DNA from: Drosophila pseudoobscura
Lineage: Eukaryota > Arthropoda > Insecta > Diptera > Drosophilidae
DNA length: 64,000 nucleotides
Assembly: GCF_009870125.1 (NCBI RefSeq)
Contig: NC_046681.1
Location: 17,931,001 to 17,995,000, forward strand
Reading direction: 5' to 3'
The stretch's first letter is position 1. The number at the start of each line of letters is the position of its first letter. The translations under genes were made by a program, and so were the position numbers. The notes beneath the pieces were generated by a model. That model ran no database searches, was not told the origin of the DNA, and saw only the letters and a program-made list of their open reading frames with translations. Positions 23,596-35,800 of the stretch are shown piece by piece.

Positions 23596-24520
23596 TCGGT
23601 GTGGGTGTTCATCAGCGTCGACCGTTCACGAGTTTGGTTTTTGTTTTGGAGCGCTGCAATGAACGATGATTGCCGCGGATGCTGCTGCTAGTGCCGCCTT
23701 CTACAGTCCCCAGTCCCGCTGTTGATTGAATTGAGTTGTGCGGTTCGCTCTGTTTCCATAGTTCTTGTTTAATCATTTTATCTAATCTGGATTGGGGTCG
23801 CTGGACGCGTATGTGGGTAATTCTGTGTATACTCGTATGTACTTGCTTTTAGCTGCAGATGAAGAAACAGCGAATGTTGCATTTATGTCCGAAACTGTGC
23901 CAAGTATAAATTTGATACACATCCTGAAAAAAAGAATGCATTTATTAATTGAAAAGAATTTTAATCAAAGACTTATCAAAAGCCAGAGACTTACGATGAA
24001 ATCTCGGTACATTCGTTTCATACTCAAAAAAAGGAATCTCTTCATTTAAAACAAAATATTTCATCAGGTGACAGAACCGATAGATTGGGAAATAAAAGTG
24101 TTCTACAGTTTAACTACATGTCTCTGTGGCGACATCTGACGGCGAAGATCAGGAATGTATATGAACAAATGTATGCTTATTGCTACAAGGGGCACGACAC
24201 ACCACCTGGCAATTCTACATTTATTATACACAACTTTGGTAGTTTAAAGTATGCTATGGTCACTGTTGTTTCTCTCACGTCATTGTTTTATAATGATTCT
24301 GTCCCCTGATGGCAAATCAGAAAAATGTCGATGTTGTTCCATGAAACTGCATCAATCAGAAACGTCGGCTGCATACAATTTCATCAATCAGAATCACAAT
24401 AGACTTGTGTAAAAGTACATATTTAAAGAGTAATTTAGGGTAAAATGAAATGAACAAATAAACAGCTGGATGGATAACATTTGGGCAAAGAATATAATTA
24501 ATCATTCAAACAATTCATTA
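23596..24520. other. Intergenic region between serpin 5' end and importin 3' UTR
   Basis: No gene is recognised. The right end of the serpin transcript and its promoter should lie near 23600-23750 (minus strand), but no clear TATA box was found. The rest is AT-rich with short chance open frames. Confidence 0.5.
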
Positions 24521-25059
24521 TTTATTCATCAACTTAAAATACAATATTACGAGTCGAGGATGAGGACACTGGTGGTGGGTGGTAAATTGTTGTAATGCTT
24601 GCGCGAAGGTGGATGGATTAAAATCATAATATGTATACATAAATAAATACTAACAACCTAAAATAATGTCCGAAACGGGCCCAAAAAGTTTCCAAATACA
24701 AATTTAGGGCACACAGACAGAATCGGCACAGGGCAATGCTCCAACAGCACAGCTGAGTAGAGCGGATGCAATTACGATTTGAAAACGAGATGCAATTAGT
24801 GTATAATGCACTACCAGAGATTCAATAAATCCGTGGGAGTGGTGGATAAATAATGCCATTCTGTTTTGAGAGATTGATAAAGGTGAGAAAAAAACATGTC
24901 TGTGTCTGTCGTGTATGCCTCTCCAAATGTTTGAGTATGTTCACTTTAGGGATTTTTGGGGGATTTTTCGTGCTGTGTTAGAAGATGACTATGGTAGTAC
25001 TAAGTGTAGCCTAGCGCGGTCGCAAGTTAGAAGAAGTTGTATGATGTGTAATATGTAGC
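24521..25059 (-). terminator. 3' UTR and candidate poly(A) signal of the importin alpha2 gene
   Basis: Downstream of the Pen stop codon on the minus strand, an AATAAA hexamer (TTTATT on plus at 24521-24526) lies about 540 bases past the stop. It is the best candidate for 3' end formation. The interval is AT-rich and lacks coding potential. Confidence 0.45.
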
Positions 25060-26813
25060 CTAGAATGTGTAACCACCCTCTGGAGCCTTAGGCTGAGTTG
25101 CATTAAATTCGAGGGCTCCATTCACTTCCTGGGGGGCGAGCTCTTGCTCGGCCTCGTCGTCGCCATTGCTGAAGTAGGTATCGATAATTGCGTACGCCTT
25201 CTTGTACACCTCTTCGTTCTCGTGTTGCTGCAATGTTTCCAGTTTATCCAATCCGCCCATCTCTTCGACCATGAGACAGAGGTTCTCAGTACCGCCCAGT
25301 TTCTCGGCCAGCGCAAAGAGGTTGGACAAGCCAGTCTGCACAACTTTGATGGTGCGTGGATCTTTAGCATCGAGCAAGTCGATGAATGGCTTCAATATTT
25401 TGAACTTCTCAATGAGATCCACAATCTGCTCTGGGGTGCCCGATGTTGTCGTGTTGGTCACTGCCCATGCGGCCTCTTTTTGTGCCTTAAAATCGCCCTT
25501 CTCGAGCACGTTGCGTAGTTGTTGGAAGATACCAGCTTCAATAACTGCTTGGATTTGCTTCTGATTACCTGCTGTTATGTTACTTACAGTCCAAGCAGCC
25601 TCCTTGACAATGTTGCTCTTGTTGTGCTGCAGCAGCAGACCCAGTCGGGGCAAGCCACCCGCAGCAATAACAACATCGGTCTGTAAAGAACAACTGATAT
25701 TAGCTAATAATTCAAAGGTACCATTCGATTGACTACTGACCTGTACATCTGTGCCGGTGACAATGTTTCCCACACTGCGCAGTGCTGGCACAATTATGCT
25801 GGGCTCATCCATTTGCAAAAGTTTCACTAGTCTAGGAACTGCATCCGAGTCCACTACCGCCTGAATCTTGTGGTTGTCATCATCGGTGACATATGACAAA
25901 GCCCAGCAGGCGTCGGCCAAAACCTGAATATCTTGACTAAGCAAAAGCTGCGACAGAACTGGCAGCAAGCGTGTCACTTGTTCAAAGGGCGGCGAAGGAT
26001 TCTTGTTGCGGCACAGATTCGACATCAACCAGACAATGTTCCGCAAAAATGAAAGCGGCGTTTCGTTGTTAATCAGCGGCAAAATACCATCGATGACATT
26101 ATGTTGGATTACAATGTCGCGAGCAGCGGCCCCATCGCCGGCTATGTTACCCAAAGCCCATACGGCCTGCTCAGCAAGATTGATAGAGTTCGACTGCAGC
26201 AGGGCAACAAAATGCGGCACCGCATTGTGCTCGATGACACAGCGTGTCTGGTCAGATGTTCCCGAGGCAATGTTTGTCAAAGCCCAGGCTGCCTCAAACT
26301 GCAACATGGTACTGTGGTGGGGGGTCACTGTAATGCACCGCATGCACTAACCTACTGCAAATACTTACTTGCTGGTGTTTTGAAGAAATCGTATGCATAT
26401 GGGAACGATGCCATGGCCAATCATTAGATCAATGGGTGGATTGCGCTCGCGACTCAGCATCTTCCGTGCCGACTGCATACCCATGAACTGGCGCTCCTGA
26501 TCCTCGCTGTTCATGGCCGCCACAATCTCATCCACCGACAGCTGCACCGGCGACTGACCATTTAATTCTTTCAGGGGCGAGGTGAGGTCTTCGTCGTTGA
26601 TGTTGCGACGCTTGAACATCTGATCCTCCTTTTTGGACTTGCGCAACTCAATGGTAACCTCATGGCGACGCATGCGCGAGTCCTACAGATTAGCAAAAGT
26701 GAGGTTAATTCCGAGCGCATCAACCCGCCACAGCCCGCCGCGAAACGTACCTGCGTGTTGATTGTGTTGGACTTATAGGAGCCCTGACGAGTGTTTGCAT
26801 CCGTTTTATTCAT
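25060..26813 (-). CDS. Pen: Importin subunit alpha2 (Pendulin / karyopherin alpha2)
   Basis: Exons 26751-26813, 26369-26682, 25741-26311 and 25060-25680 encode 522 residues, the length I recall for melanogaster Pendulin. The N-terminal importin-beta-binding domain (about residues 22-90) has the basic run [19 protein letters not shown]. Armadillo repeats follow ([56 protein letters not shown]), with the Trp/Asn ladder that grips classical nuclear localisation signals. The C-terminus is an acidic stretch ending GGYTF. The protein links NLS cargo to importin beta in the cytoplasm and carries it through the nuclear pore; in flies it is needed in the germ line. The third intron (25681-25740) is 60 bases and free of stops in the coding frame, so retention would insert 20 residues. 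Confidence 0.96.
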
Positions 26814-28550
26814 GACGAAAATTTTGATTTAATAAAATTTTGTTTTAAAATAATTTGTTAAGCTCCAGTTGCTCCGAACGACAAGTGTAGAATGTAGAAC
26901 TGAAATAAATGATGTTGCAAAGATGTGTGAAACAAAATGACAAGGGCTGCTTTGATTCGTTTTCCTTTCCTTCTCCTTTGAGCCTACGGCGCCGGCAGAG
27001 CGTCGGCAGAGCGTCGGCAGAGGCAGATCCAGAAACGAAAGCAGAGGCGAAAACGCAGACCGATAAGACCGGCTTTTCAGAGGGCAGGCAAGAAACAACA
27101 ACAAAGCAACAGCTGCAGTCAGCCGCCATTTGCACATTTGGCGGCGCTGCCTTCGCGGTAAAGACAGACAGACAGGCAGACAGACAGGCATACAGACGGA
27201 CGGAAGAATAGGTGTTCCTTTTATTTGCAAACTTACCTTCAGGTTATGTGCGAAACCGCAACGCGTGTGTCCCTCTGCGTCTGTGTTATTTGGAAAAAAT
27301 CACTCACATAAAAATTTACACAATTTTATTGTATACTCCACTAAAAATGTTTACGAAAATTTTGTACTTGTTAACACGTTCCCGAACAATGAAGTAAATG
27401 TCGCCGTTTAGTTTGAAAAGCAAGCGAGCGGATTTATCGAAAAAGTAACTAACCCACCTAGCCCCCCTTTATTTAAACTGGAGAACAAGTTGAGCCCACC
27501 CGCAGAAAATAATACTGCTTGTAAATTCTTCTTTCAGATCCATGCAATTCCTTTGCTTTTAAAATAAAAAAGGTTGCACCTGACCTGCGTGAAAGTCTCA
27601 TAATATTCGTGTGGGTATTTAAACACCCAATGGATAATACCCGACAATGGGTTAATCGATCTCTGTCTATGATCGTCCGTGGCTTAATATTGCTAGCTAA
27701 CCCAGACTCTAAACACTGACCACTTAATTTTATCCGAATGATGAATCGATTTTCTACAATTTTTAAAGACTTCGCTTTTTGAGCTATTTTATTTAATAAA
27801 GTTTAAACAAAACAAGTTTTTTTCATGGTAACTACACCGCAACTACACATTTAATACATATCAACTACATATGTATGTAGTATGGAAATTTATATACCCT
27901 ATTTTCTTTAAATTTTGTTACAAGCCAGTTTTCCAAGCTGCTTTGACAATGATTTTTTCTCATAATGTCATGTTTTTTACCTATTCATAAAATTGATTTA
28001 AAATATTTGTATCGTTCAATTTACTGAATGAGTTCGTTCGCGAATTATCAACTCGCTCTTTTAGTTCGTTAGTTCAGTTCACCGATCGATACTAATCTGC
28101 TAAAGAGATCGGCTACAATATTGCCCGCCAGATTCAAATCGCAAATCAATGCGCTGTCGTCTTGTGGCCTTGTGGTCTTGTGGTCTTGTGATCATAGATG
28201 CAAATTTTTGTTTTTAAAAATTCTCTCTTTCTGTAAATACAAGCAATAGCAATTGCAATCTTCGGGTGTGTGTGTGTATTCAGCTGCGCTGTATTGGCTG
28301 AATCTGCAAATCTCGCCGTCAGTTTAAATATTAAGTTTTAACGGTTCTGGCTCATGCGCATTTGACCGTTAAATAATGAAATACAAATTATATTGAATCT
28401 TGTTATTGAGTTAAGAGTTGAAATAAAATTAATTCCATTACCATTAATTATTAAAAGGTAGTTAAATCGCTCTTTCAATACAAAATTGCGGAGAAAAATG
28501 ACCTGCGCGACAGGCGTGCGAGAATGCAATAATTTTTGTTTCGTGCTCAA
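26814..28550. other. Intergenic region upstream of importin alpha2
   Basis: This 1.7-kb spacer should hold the Pen 5' UTR and promoter (minus strand, starting near 26814) and part of the downstream region of the cuticle gene. Seen in it: an 11-bp CGTCGGCAGAG repeat at about 26993-27022, a GCCGCC...GGCGGC dyad at 27122-27145, a GACA/GGCA tract at about 27166-27200, an inverted repeat (CTACATA-TG-TATGTAG) at 27865-27880, and CTTGTGGT repeats at about 28160-28191. No gene is recognised. Confidence 0.55.
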
Positions 28551-28556
28551 TTTATT
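28551..28556 (-). terminator. Poly(A) signal of the cuticle protein gene
   Basis: AATAAA on the minus strand, about 40 bases downstream of the TAG stop at 28597-28599. This is a plausible spacing for a compact 3' UTR. Confidence 0.55.
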
Positions 28557-28596
28557 TTGGAGTAATTTTTTCAACAAGGTTCTGTAGTGTCACATT

Positions 28597-29652
28597 CTAG
28601 GCTGTCTTCTTGTCGTCCCCCCTGTTTTCCTCATTAACGGGCGCTGGGGCGACTGTAGAGGTAGTGTTGTCGTTTACCGCCGGAGCAGCAGAGCGCGCCT
28701 CCACCACATCGGAGTCATCGTTGTTGTCCGCGGCGGCGGGCGCTGGTGAGGCAGGGGCGTAGGGGGGGAACTGCTGATCCTGCGGGTAGTCCTGCTGGGC
28801 CTGCTGCTGCTGCTGTCCGTCAGTATAGTCAACAGGAGTGGGTTCGAGCTCTGGCTGTGCCGGTGCCTCTACAACTTCACCGTGCTGTTCGGCGACCACC
28901 TGCTGTGGGGCGAAGAGCTGCTGCTGGTGGATTTGCTGCTGCTGGTGGATTTGCGTCTGCTGGGGGTAGTATATGGGGGCAGGCAGAGATACGACAGGCG
29001 CGGAACGGACGGCTCCGAAGGGCTCACGCTGGACCACGGCATTGAATCCGTTGATATCGTCAGCGGTGTAGGTCACCGTGCGCTTGTAGCCATCGGCATC
29101 GAGCACGCTGTACGAGCCAACCACATTGCCTCCATCACGAGTCTCCACTTGGCTCTTGATGTCTCCAGTCACGGAGTCGTGCACTCCATACGAGAAGTCG
29201 TAGCGTGGGGCCGACTCCACCTCCACTTGCTTCACAACGGTATGCAGGGGCGCAGGTGCAATGGTCTTGACCAGGGGAGCAGCCACAGCCACGGGCGCAA
29301 CGGCCTTGACAATTGGAGCTGGAAGGGCATAGGACTTGGCGTACACGGGGGCCGCGGGCACGACGGTCTTGGCCAGCACTGGAGCCACATGGTGGTAGAC
29401 TGGAGCGGCATACGGTTGATGATACACGGCTGCTGGAGCCTGATAAGTGGCATAAGTGGCCGGATGGTATCCAGCGTACGTGGCCGCGAATCCGGCGCTG
29501 CAGGAGCCGGCGATCGCCAAAAGGGAGACAACAGTCAGAACCTGTGAGTGGAATGGATTTCAGAGCGTGCTGCATGAGCCGTTGAACTGGAATGATGGGG
29601 GGACATCCTTGTATCATTCGATTCCCAAAGTACAACTTACTTTGGCTTGCAT
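28597..29652 (-). CDS. Cpr31A: RR-2 cuticular protein (Cpr31A-like)
   Basis: Two exons: 29641-29652 (MQAK only) and 28597-29541, split by a 99-base intron inside the signal peptide, a common layout in insect cuticle genes. The product is 318 residues. A signal peptide (about 1-20) is followed by Ala/Pro/Val/Tyr/His-rich text with AAPVY and APV repeats. The Rebers-Riddiford RR-2 chitin-binding domain follows at about 118-179, with YDFSYGVHDSVTGDIKSQ and the block RTVTYTADDINGFNAVV. The C-terminal half is Gln-, Pro- and Ala-rich and ends in a charged tail. RR-2 proteins bind chitin in hard cuticle outside epidermal cells. The symbol is inferred from family plus neighbourhood (importin alpha2 and the obst-B-like gene nearby). 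Confidence 0.86.
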
Positions 29653-29800
29653 CTTGAAAGGGGAATTAGTTCCTTTTAGATTGAATGGCACGTGCCACAC
29701 AAAAGGTTGGAAGCGAAGACTGGACTTTTGTATCCGTGTCGGTTGAGAGTGAGGCGGAATGGAGTTCCCCGACTCTTGGCGATGCAAACGACGTTGACTT

Positions 29801-29839
29801 AATGATGCGGTTCACTCCCGTCGCTTGTCACTTTATATG
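29801..29839 (-). promoter_or_regulatory. TATA box and initiator of the cuticle protein gene
   Basis: On the minus strand TATAAA lies at 29837-29832. An initiator-like TCATT at 29805-29801 puts the likely start at 29803, 34 bases downstream of the first T, within the usual range. The first codon is about 150 bases further on. TATA-containing promoters are common for stage-specific cuticle genes. Confidence 0.55.
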
Positions 29840-32800
29840 GGGCAGGCATAGGCATAGCCCCAGCTCCAGCCCCAGCCGCAGCCCCAGAATTAGCTATAAG
29901 AAGTTGCGCTGGGCCAAACCGGTAATACTTACGAGTATGTACAAAAGTATATCTGGTGCCAGTTGACAATTTGACAATTGTCGACGGAACTGGTTTCGGT
30001 AAATTTGTCTTCGCTTTGGTACTGGCATCGATTTCGGATACGGTTTCAGTTTCGTTTTCGTTTCGGGCTTTGATTTCAAGTTCAGCGCATTGGCGCTTCC
30101 TTGTAGGCCTACAGGAGGGGTGCGTAATTAATTGCGATTCGAGTACTATTCAATTAACTTTCCCATTGTCAACTCAGCACCTTTTCACGGCCCCCCCTCA
30201 GGCGTCTGCAGCCATTACAGCACGGCTTGCGTTCAGCACTTGACACTCATTTTGTTTTTCTTCGAGACATGCGCGCCAATGAAGCGCGAAATTTGCTGCC
30301 ATCGGAGGGGCCAGGTTACCCCAGAGGGGCCCTCACCTCACCCCACCTCATCCCACCCCACCCCTCTGCACCTGCTGCCAAGATGTAGGGGGACTTGTCA
30401 CAGGGGTCCGCTTTGACTTCACTTTGGATGCCGTTTGTATGTCAGCAGCGTTTGCTTCATTTGCGGCATGATTTTCAGTTTTCGTTTTTACCCCTGCCTT
30501 TTAGAAAACTTATTATTGTTCCATTTCATGTTTACTTAATGGTGGGTGTCCATGGGCGTCGTGTCCCACATGCAGACATTGGCACAGTTTCTCTACAGTT
30601 CGTCTGAAACGTCTCTCAACAGCCGGAACAAAGGTCTAAAAACACAAGTCCGAGCAATGGGCAAAGAGGATTACTAATAACTGCGCTCCTTTATTTCTCA
30701 TTTCTGTGTACATGCCTCCTCAATGGGCACTCTGAGGTCAAATGTAACATTAAAGGGTAGGCAAATCATAAAGTGGCTGAGAATTATTGTATGAATGCAT
30801 ATTTGAGTTCGAGTTTGAAAGGAAACCAAGCCCCAAATTACAAAAGTTACAGTTGAGAACCTGCACCAGCTGCTCCATCCTGCTCTATAAGGGAAAACTG
30901 ACGGAAACAGAAACATTGGGTCTTTGGCAGTGGGCCCTAATTAATACAGAAGACTTGAAGGTTGCCCGAAAAGGTTTTTCTTGGAAATTCACCATAGACC
31001 AGGAAAAAGTTGTCAACTCATTTGAGCGGTTCGAATCGATGTAATTAAGCGGATTCAAGGAACTCCGAGACCTTTGTACAGTAGAGGCGATCGATGTTCA
31101 AAATTGTTCAAAAATTGAAAGTGCGTGAAACGTTCAGGGGCCTTTGTGTCCGTCTTGGAGGTTGGTGTGAGCCATTAACATCCGATTACAGTGTCCGAAC
31201 ACGTACCCCAGACCATCAAGATGCGTAGGCATACAATACCAGAGACAGAGAGAGAGAAAAAGAGAATTATTCAGAAGATATGCATGTATGACACTCAAAT
31301 GCTTGAACTTGAAAATTCACAGCCCTCCAGAGCGAAATCGCGAGGTGCCTGTAATCGAGAAGGTACCGCAAGAAACGGAAATAGCACATCAATGCTAACT
31401 GGTGCCATGGACAAGGACATGGACAGAGACAGGAAGAGGAACAGGAAGAGGAAGAGGAACAGGGCTCAATTGCCTATCAGCATCGCAATTAAAGTCAAAT
31501 GTGTGGATAGCCAGGAAACAGGAACCTGCCAGCACAGGAGAGCGCACTTTGACATTTCACATTTGACAAATACTTAACACTGTTTGCCAGACTTAATAAA
31601 CCCGACTTCGTTGACTTTGCCACCGCAAACGATGAGGGCTGAAGGTACGAATGGGGGGTGGGGCAGGAAGAGGTACGGCAATGATTGATTGCACGTTAAA
31701 GCCGGAGAGCATCGCATCATTTCCCTTTTACACTTGACAGGAAATGCATTTTTAGTTGGCGCTGGCGAAATGAGCATAGCATCGGAGTGTGCTGGCCGGA
31801 AGGGCGAAATGGATGAGGGTGAGGATGAGGATGAGGATGAGCCAGCGGTGATGTGCTGACAGAGGTACGAGTATAGAGGAAAAGAGGTACGTACGTAGGA
31901 GTATGCAAAACGAAATCACAGCTAGTGGCGTGCAAGGTAACTGGAAGGGCGTGGCGTGGTGTGGCAGACGAATGCAAATGCCAAGGCATGTGCCAGTGCC
32001 AGTGCTAGTCACTGCACTCCATGGCAGTTTTCGCAGACAATTTACACAAGACTCGCACAAATACTGGCACATAAATATTTTGCGGGTGTGTGGGTCTGTG
32101 TTCGGCCATTGAGCAAGCCATTCGAATGGAAAGGCAGTCAAGGTGGCCCAGAGTCCTTGGCGTGAAAGTTTCCGTTTCCTCGCACTCGCACTGGCACTCG
32201 CATTCGCCTTTAAGTTGAAAACTGAAAGCGGACAACTTTTTGGCCAATCAAGCAGGAACTGTAGCCACACCGGCAACATCTTAAGCCAATTAAGGGGCAA
32301 TGGGCAGTGCTGGCTTATCGATCAACATTAGAGAACCCCCGAACCCCAAGCGTATAATCACCTTTCCGCATTCTATGAATGGAGCACTACATCGCACACA
32401 CATCGCGCGGCGGTCGGCCCCATAATTGCCTCCCTCAGAGCCCCTGGGTAAGACAAACGACCCGAAGCAAATCGCTGGCAAGCCCCAGCCCCCAAGTTAC
32501 TCGCCCCCCGCCGTCGCCGTCGCCGTCGCTATCCATGACCACGCCTTTGTTTGACACCAAGATGCAGACAATGACAACAAATGTCGCCCCAGCTCCATTA
32601 ATCCATCAAAATTGGCGTTGAAGCTGAAATCAAAATATGCGCCGCGGGTCGCTACAGGCTTGGGGGCGCATGGGCGTGGCAGACGTTAAAATTTAAAGAT
32701 TCAAAGTTAGCAAAAACAACCATAATAACAACAAAGGACAGGAAGTATCCCATAGATGGGATACCAGAAAGTTTTGCACTATTTAGTGGACTTAGTGGAA

Positions 32801-35800
32801 GTTGTGCGAAACTTGTCGAAGAGAATCGGATGTTTGAGGGCTCGACAATGTGTACCGTGCTTCCATAATTAAGTTTTTATGTAAATTGCAATTCTATTGA
32901 ACAGACGCAGGTCTTTAAAAGAACCCAAGGACACTCTGACATCCCAAATTTGATGGCTTTAGGCCCAAGACAGACCCCTTTCGCAGTCGCCGCAAAATGG
33001 ACAAGGCGACCACAATTTTCATCGGGAGCGCAAATAAAGAAATTAATCAATTTAACGATACGATTAGAGTGGAGTGGAGGGGAGAGGAGTGGGGGCGAGT
33101 GGCGTCAACGGACGTGGCATTTGTCTACGTAGAGCTAAAAAAATTGACTACGAGTCTGCCGCACGCTTCTCGGTGATTTATTTCCATTGATTTTTTGCTC
33201 CATCCGCCGTCCTCAGTCTCGGTCCTCCCTCGTCTTCTGTCGCTGGCTGAGCTTAAAGATTATGCAATCAATAGCCACATTTCCGAGTCAGAACAAGAGC
33301 ACCCGGTCCGAGTCGACGGCTTTGTGGCCCATTGACGACGGGTGTACAATGTGACGCCTACAACGTCAACGCTGGCTAATTATAAAGTTGCTAAGCGGAT
33401 TTGAATGAAAAAATTCCACGAGGGGGCGATGAGCCCCCACTCCCGCTCCCGCTCCCATAAGAATTCATTCATTAACTCTGAGTCGACTCCAGGATGCAAA
33501 GTAATCAGCATAAATTGCATTGAGATGAGCCAGCGGAAGACCCGAGCTAATTGCAATGCGATTGCAGTGTCAGTTGCAAAAAGTTGGCAGTGATGCTCAA
33601 AGGGTTAGATTATGTCGGAGGTTTATGCCTGAATTCAATTCAAATGAAATTCAAGCCATATTAACCCTTGTGTCACAAATTAAACTAATAAACTCTTCAG
33701 ACGCACAATGCCCCGCAGTCACCCACAAACTGGATAACAAATTTACTTTAAACCAAACGAGTATGTGGATATATTCGTATGTATTCAGATATGCTTGTAC
33801 GTACGAGTACACGAGCTATGGATGCGACACCGCGAAGAAAAAATCGTTACTCTAGGGCTTGAGCTAGGTCCCACCCGTCAGCCCCCCGCTCGCATATTGT
33901 TTGCCCCCACCCGCATCCCCAACAGAGCGCGCTGAAATGTACTGGGTGAGCTGATATTTGCCGCGCGGAATATTTTAATTAAAAGCAATTTCTACAATGT
34001 CAAACAACGTCAACGCACAACGCAACAGAACAGGGCATAAAGTGTTTTTCATAGCCATAAACTGAGGGAACGAGAGCAAGGATGAACTGCAGGAGCAGGA
34101 GCAAGAGCAGTATCCTTTTATGGTGACTGCCGCGTGTGCTGTTGATGCTGCTGCCGATGTTAAAGTGTCAACAAGTTGATGATGTAGGTGTCGCTGGCAT
34201 GTTGACTGCCACGGCCGGAGAGCGTCAAGAACGGCATCCTTGGTGCAGAGACAAAGGCCAATCAATATGCAAAGCAGTCAATATTTGAAGCGGCCAAAGG
34301 TGCCGGATGCCGGTGCCGGTGCTGAGGCAGGGGCTGGTGCTGGTGCTGATGGTGGTGCCAGTGCAGTGATTATCTGCCACACTTGACGATTGTCGGAGGC
34401 GTCGACGGCCCTAAACTGCCATTGTTTGACTATTTGCGAAACAAGGAGGCAGGCAGGGCAAGGGCTGCAGCCCAGCAGCCCAGCACACGAGCGAATGCCC
34501 GGGTGTTCCAGTGAGGGGGCATCCAAGTGCAAGGGCTCTGGAGCTTTTTAGGCATAAACAAGGGCGTCGGAGGAGTCTGCACTTACCATGCCAACGACAT
34601 TGTCTGAATGGGAGTGACTCCCGGCAGCAGACACAAATGCAATCAATTCTTACAACTATTGTTCTGCCTGCGAGTGTGTGTGTTTTCGAGAGAGAGTGAG
34701 CGTGTGTGGGGCTGATGCCAGACACTCAAAACAATCAGGGCTCAAAAACAGCATGAATGATGTGTCAGATGACGACGCATGTCGTGTGCCCCTGCCCCCC
34801 AGCCCTCCTGCCCTCCTGCCCTCCCGTTCCCCACTCCACTTGACTCCTTCCGTTTCCACTTCCACTCTGCTTCAGGTTGCACTTTTTGCCGGCACTTAAG
34901 CGCCTTTAAATATGCAGCACAGTCAAGCGTAGACACTCTCGACCAAGTTTGTTGTTAGCACAGATTGCTGCTGCATAGTTTAAGCTGCCGCCCTGTCTCG
35001 AAAGCTCTGACGAGCGACGGTGAGGAAGACATCATGCCGCATGGGGCATGCACGCTGAACGCATGATCTCGAGCTGCGGTACCTTAAAGAGTTATGCTCG
35101 TGTTTTCGGCAACAACTATAATAAAATTCGAGAATCCAAACCACGTCGACAGTCGGCAGTCGATTGGAATTGGAAATTTCCATTTTCTATACGACTTTAT
35201 GGCAGGATAACTAACGAAATGCATTTGCTCAACTCGCCGCTCGCTTATCTCACTCGGAAAAGTAGTAAGGAAACTTTTCCGAGTATCCCAGTATTCCATT
35301 TAGTAGAGTTGGAGTGTATTGATTCCTGTGCTGTTTTAAATTAAGCTGGCAAAAGGACAGAGAGAATGTGAGCCAAGGCACAGAAAAGCAATAGTGGCGG
35401 AGGCAGAGGCAGAGACTGAGGCAACAGCAGTCACTGACCGCATACATTTTTTAAATGCTCCCACAAGAATTCTACAGAATTTATATTTTGTTTCGAAATT
35501 GTTTTCCAGCTTTCGGCTAGTGTATGAGGATGTTTAAAGTTGTGGATGTTGCTGCCGCGTTTATTGTTGTTTTGCTGCTGTGCCCTAGGATCTTTTGGCA
35601 CAAAAGTTTCCAATTGCAGGGAGCCTGGTGTTTGGTTTAGGAAAAGTGAAAATGAAAATGTATATGCATAATTTGTTTGAATTTAAATAAAACACAGAAT
35701 AAACGTACGTATAACCCACATTGAATGAAATTTTGCAATTAAATTAAACGTATTTCCTCAGTTCAACCGGAAAATATATAATATTTTCTATGGTATTTTA

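Noticed and set aside
25175-25190. TATCGATA (DRE-like octamer)
   Set aside because: It lies inside the Pen coding sequence, so it is most simply explained by codons.
28882-29547. Plus-strand frame of 221 codons opposite the cuticle gene
   Set aside because: It is the antisense shadow of the RR-2 protein, whose domain, splice sites and promoter are on the minus strand.
31010-31045. GGTTCGAATC box resembling a tRNA T-loop
   Set aside because: No acceptor stem, anticodon arm or A-box could be fitted around it.
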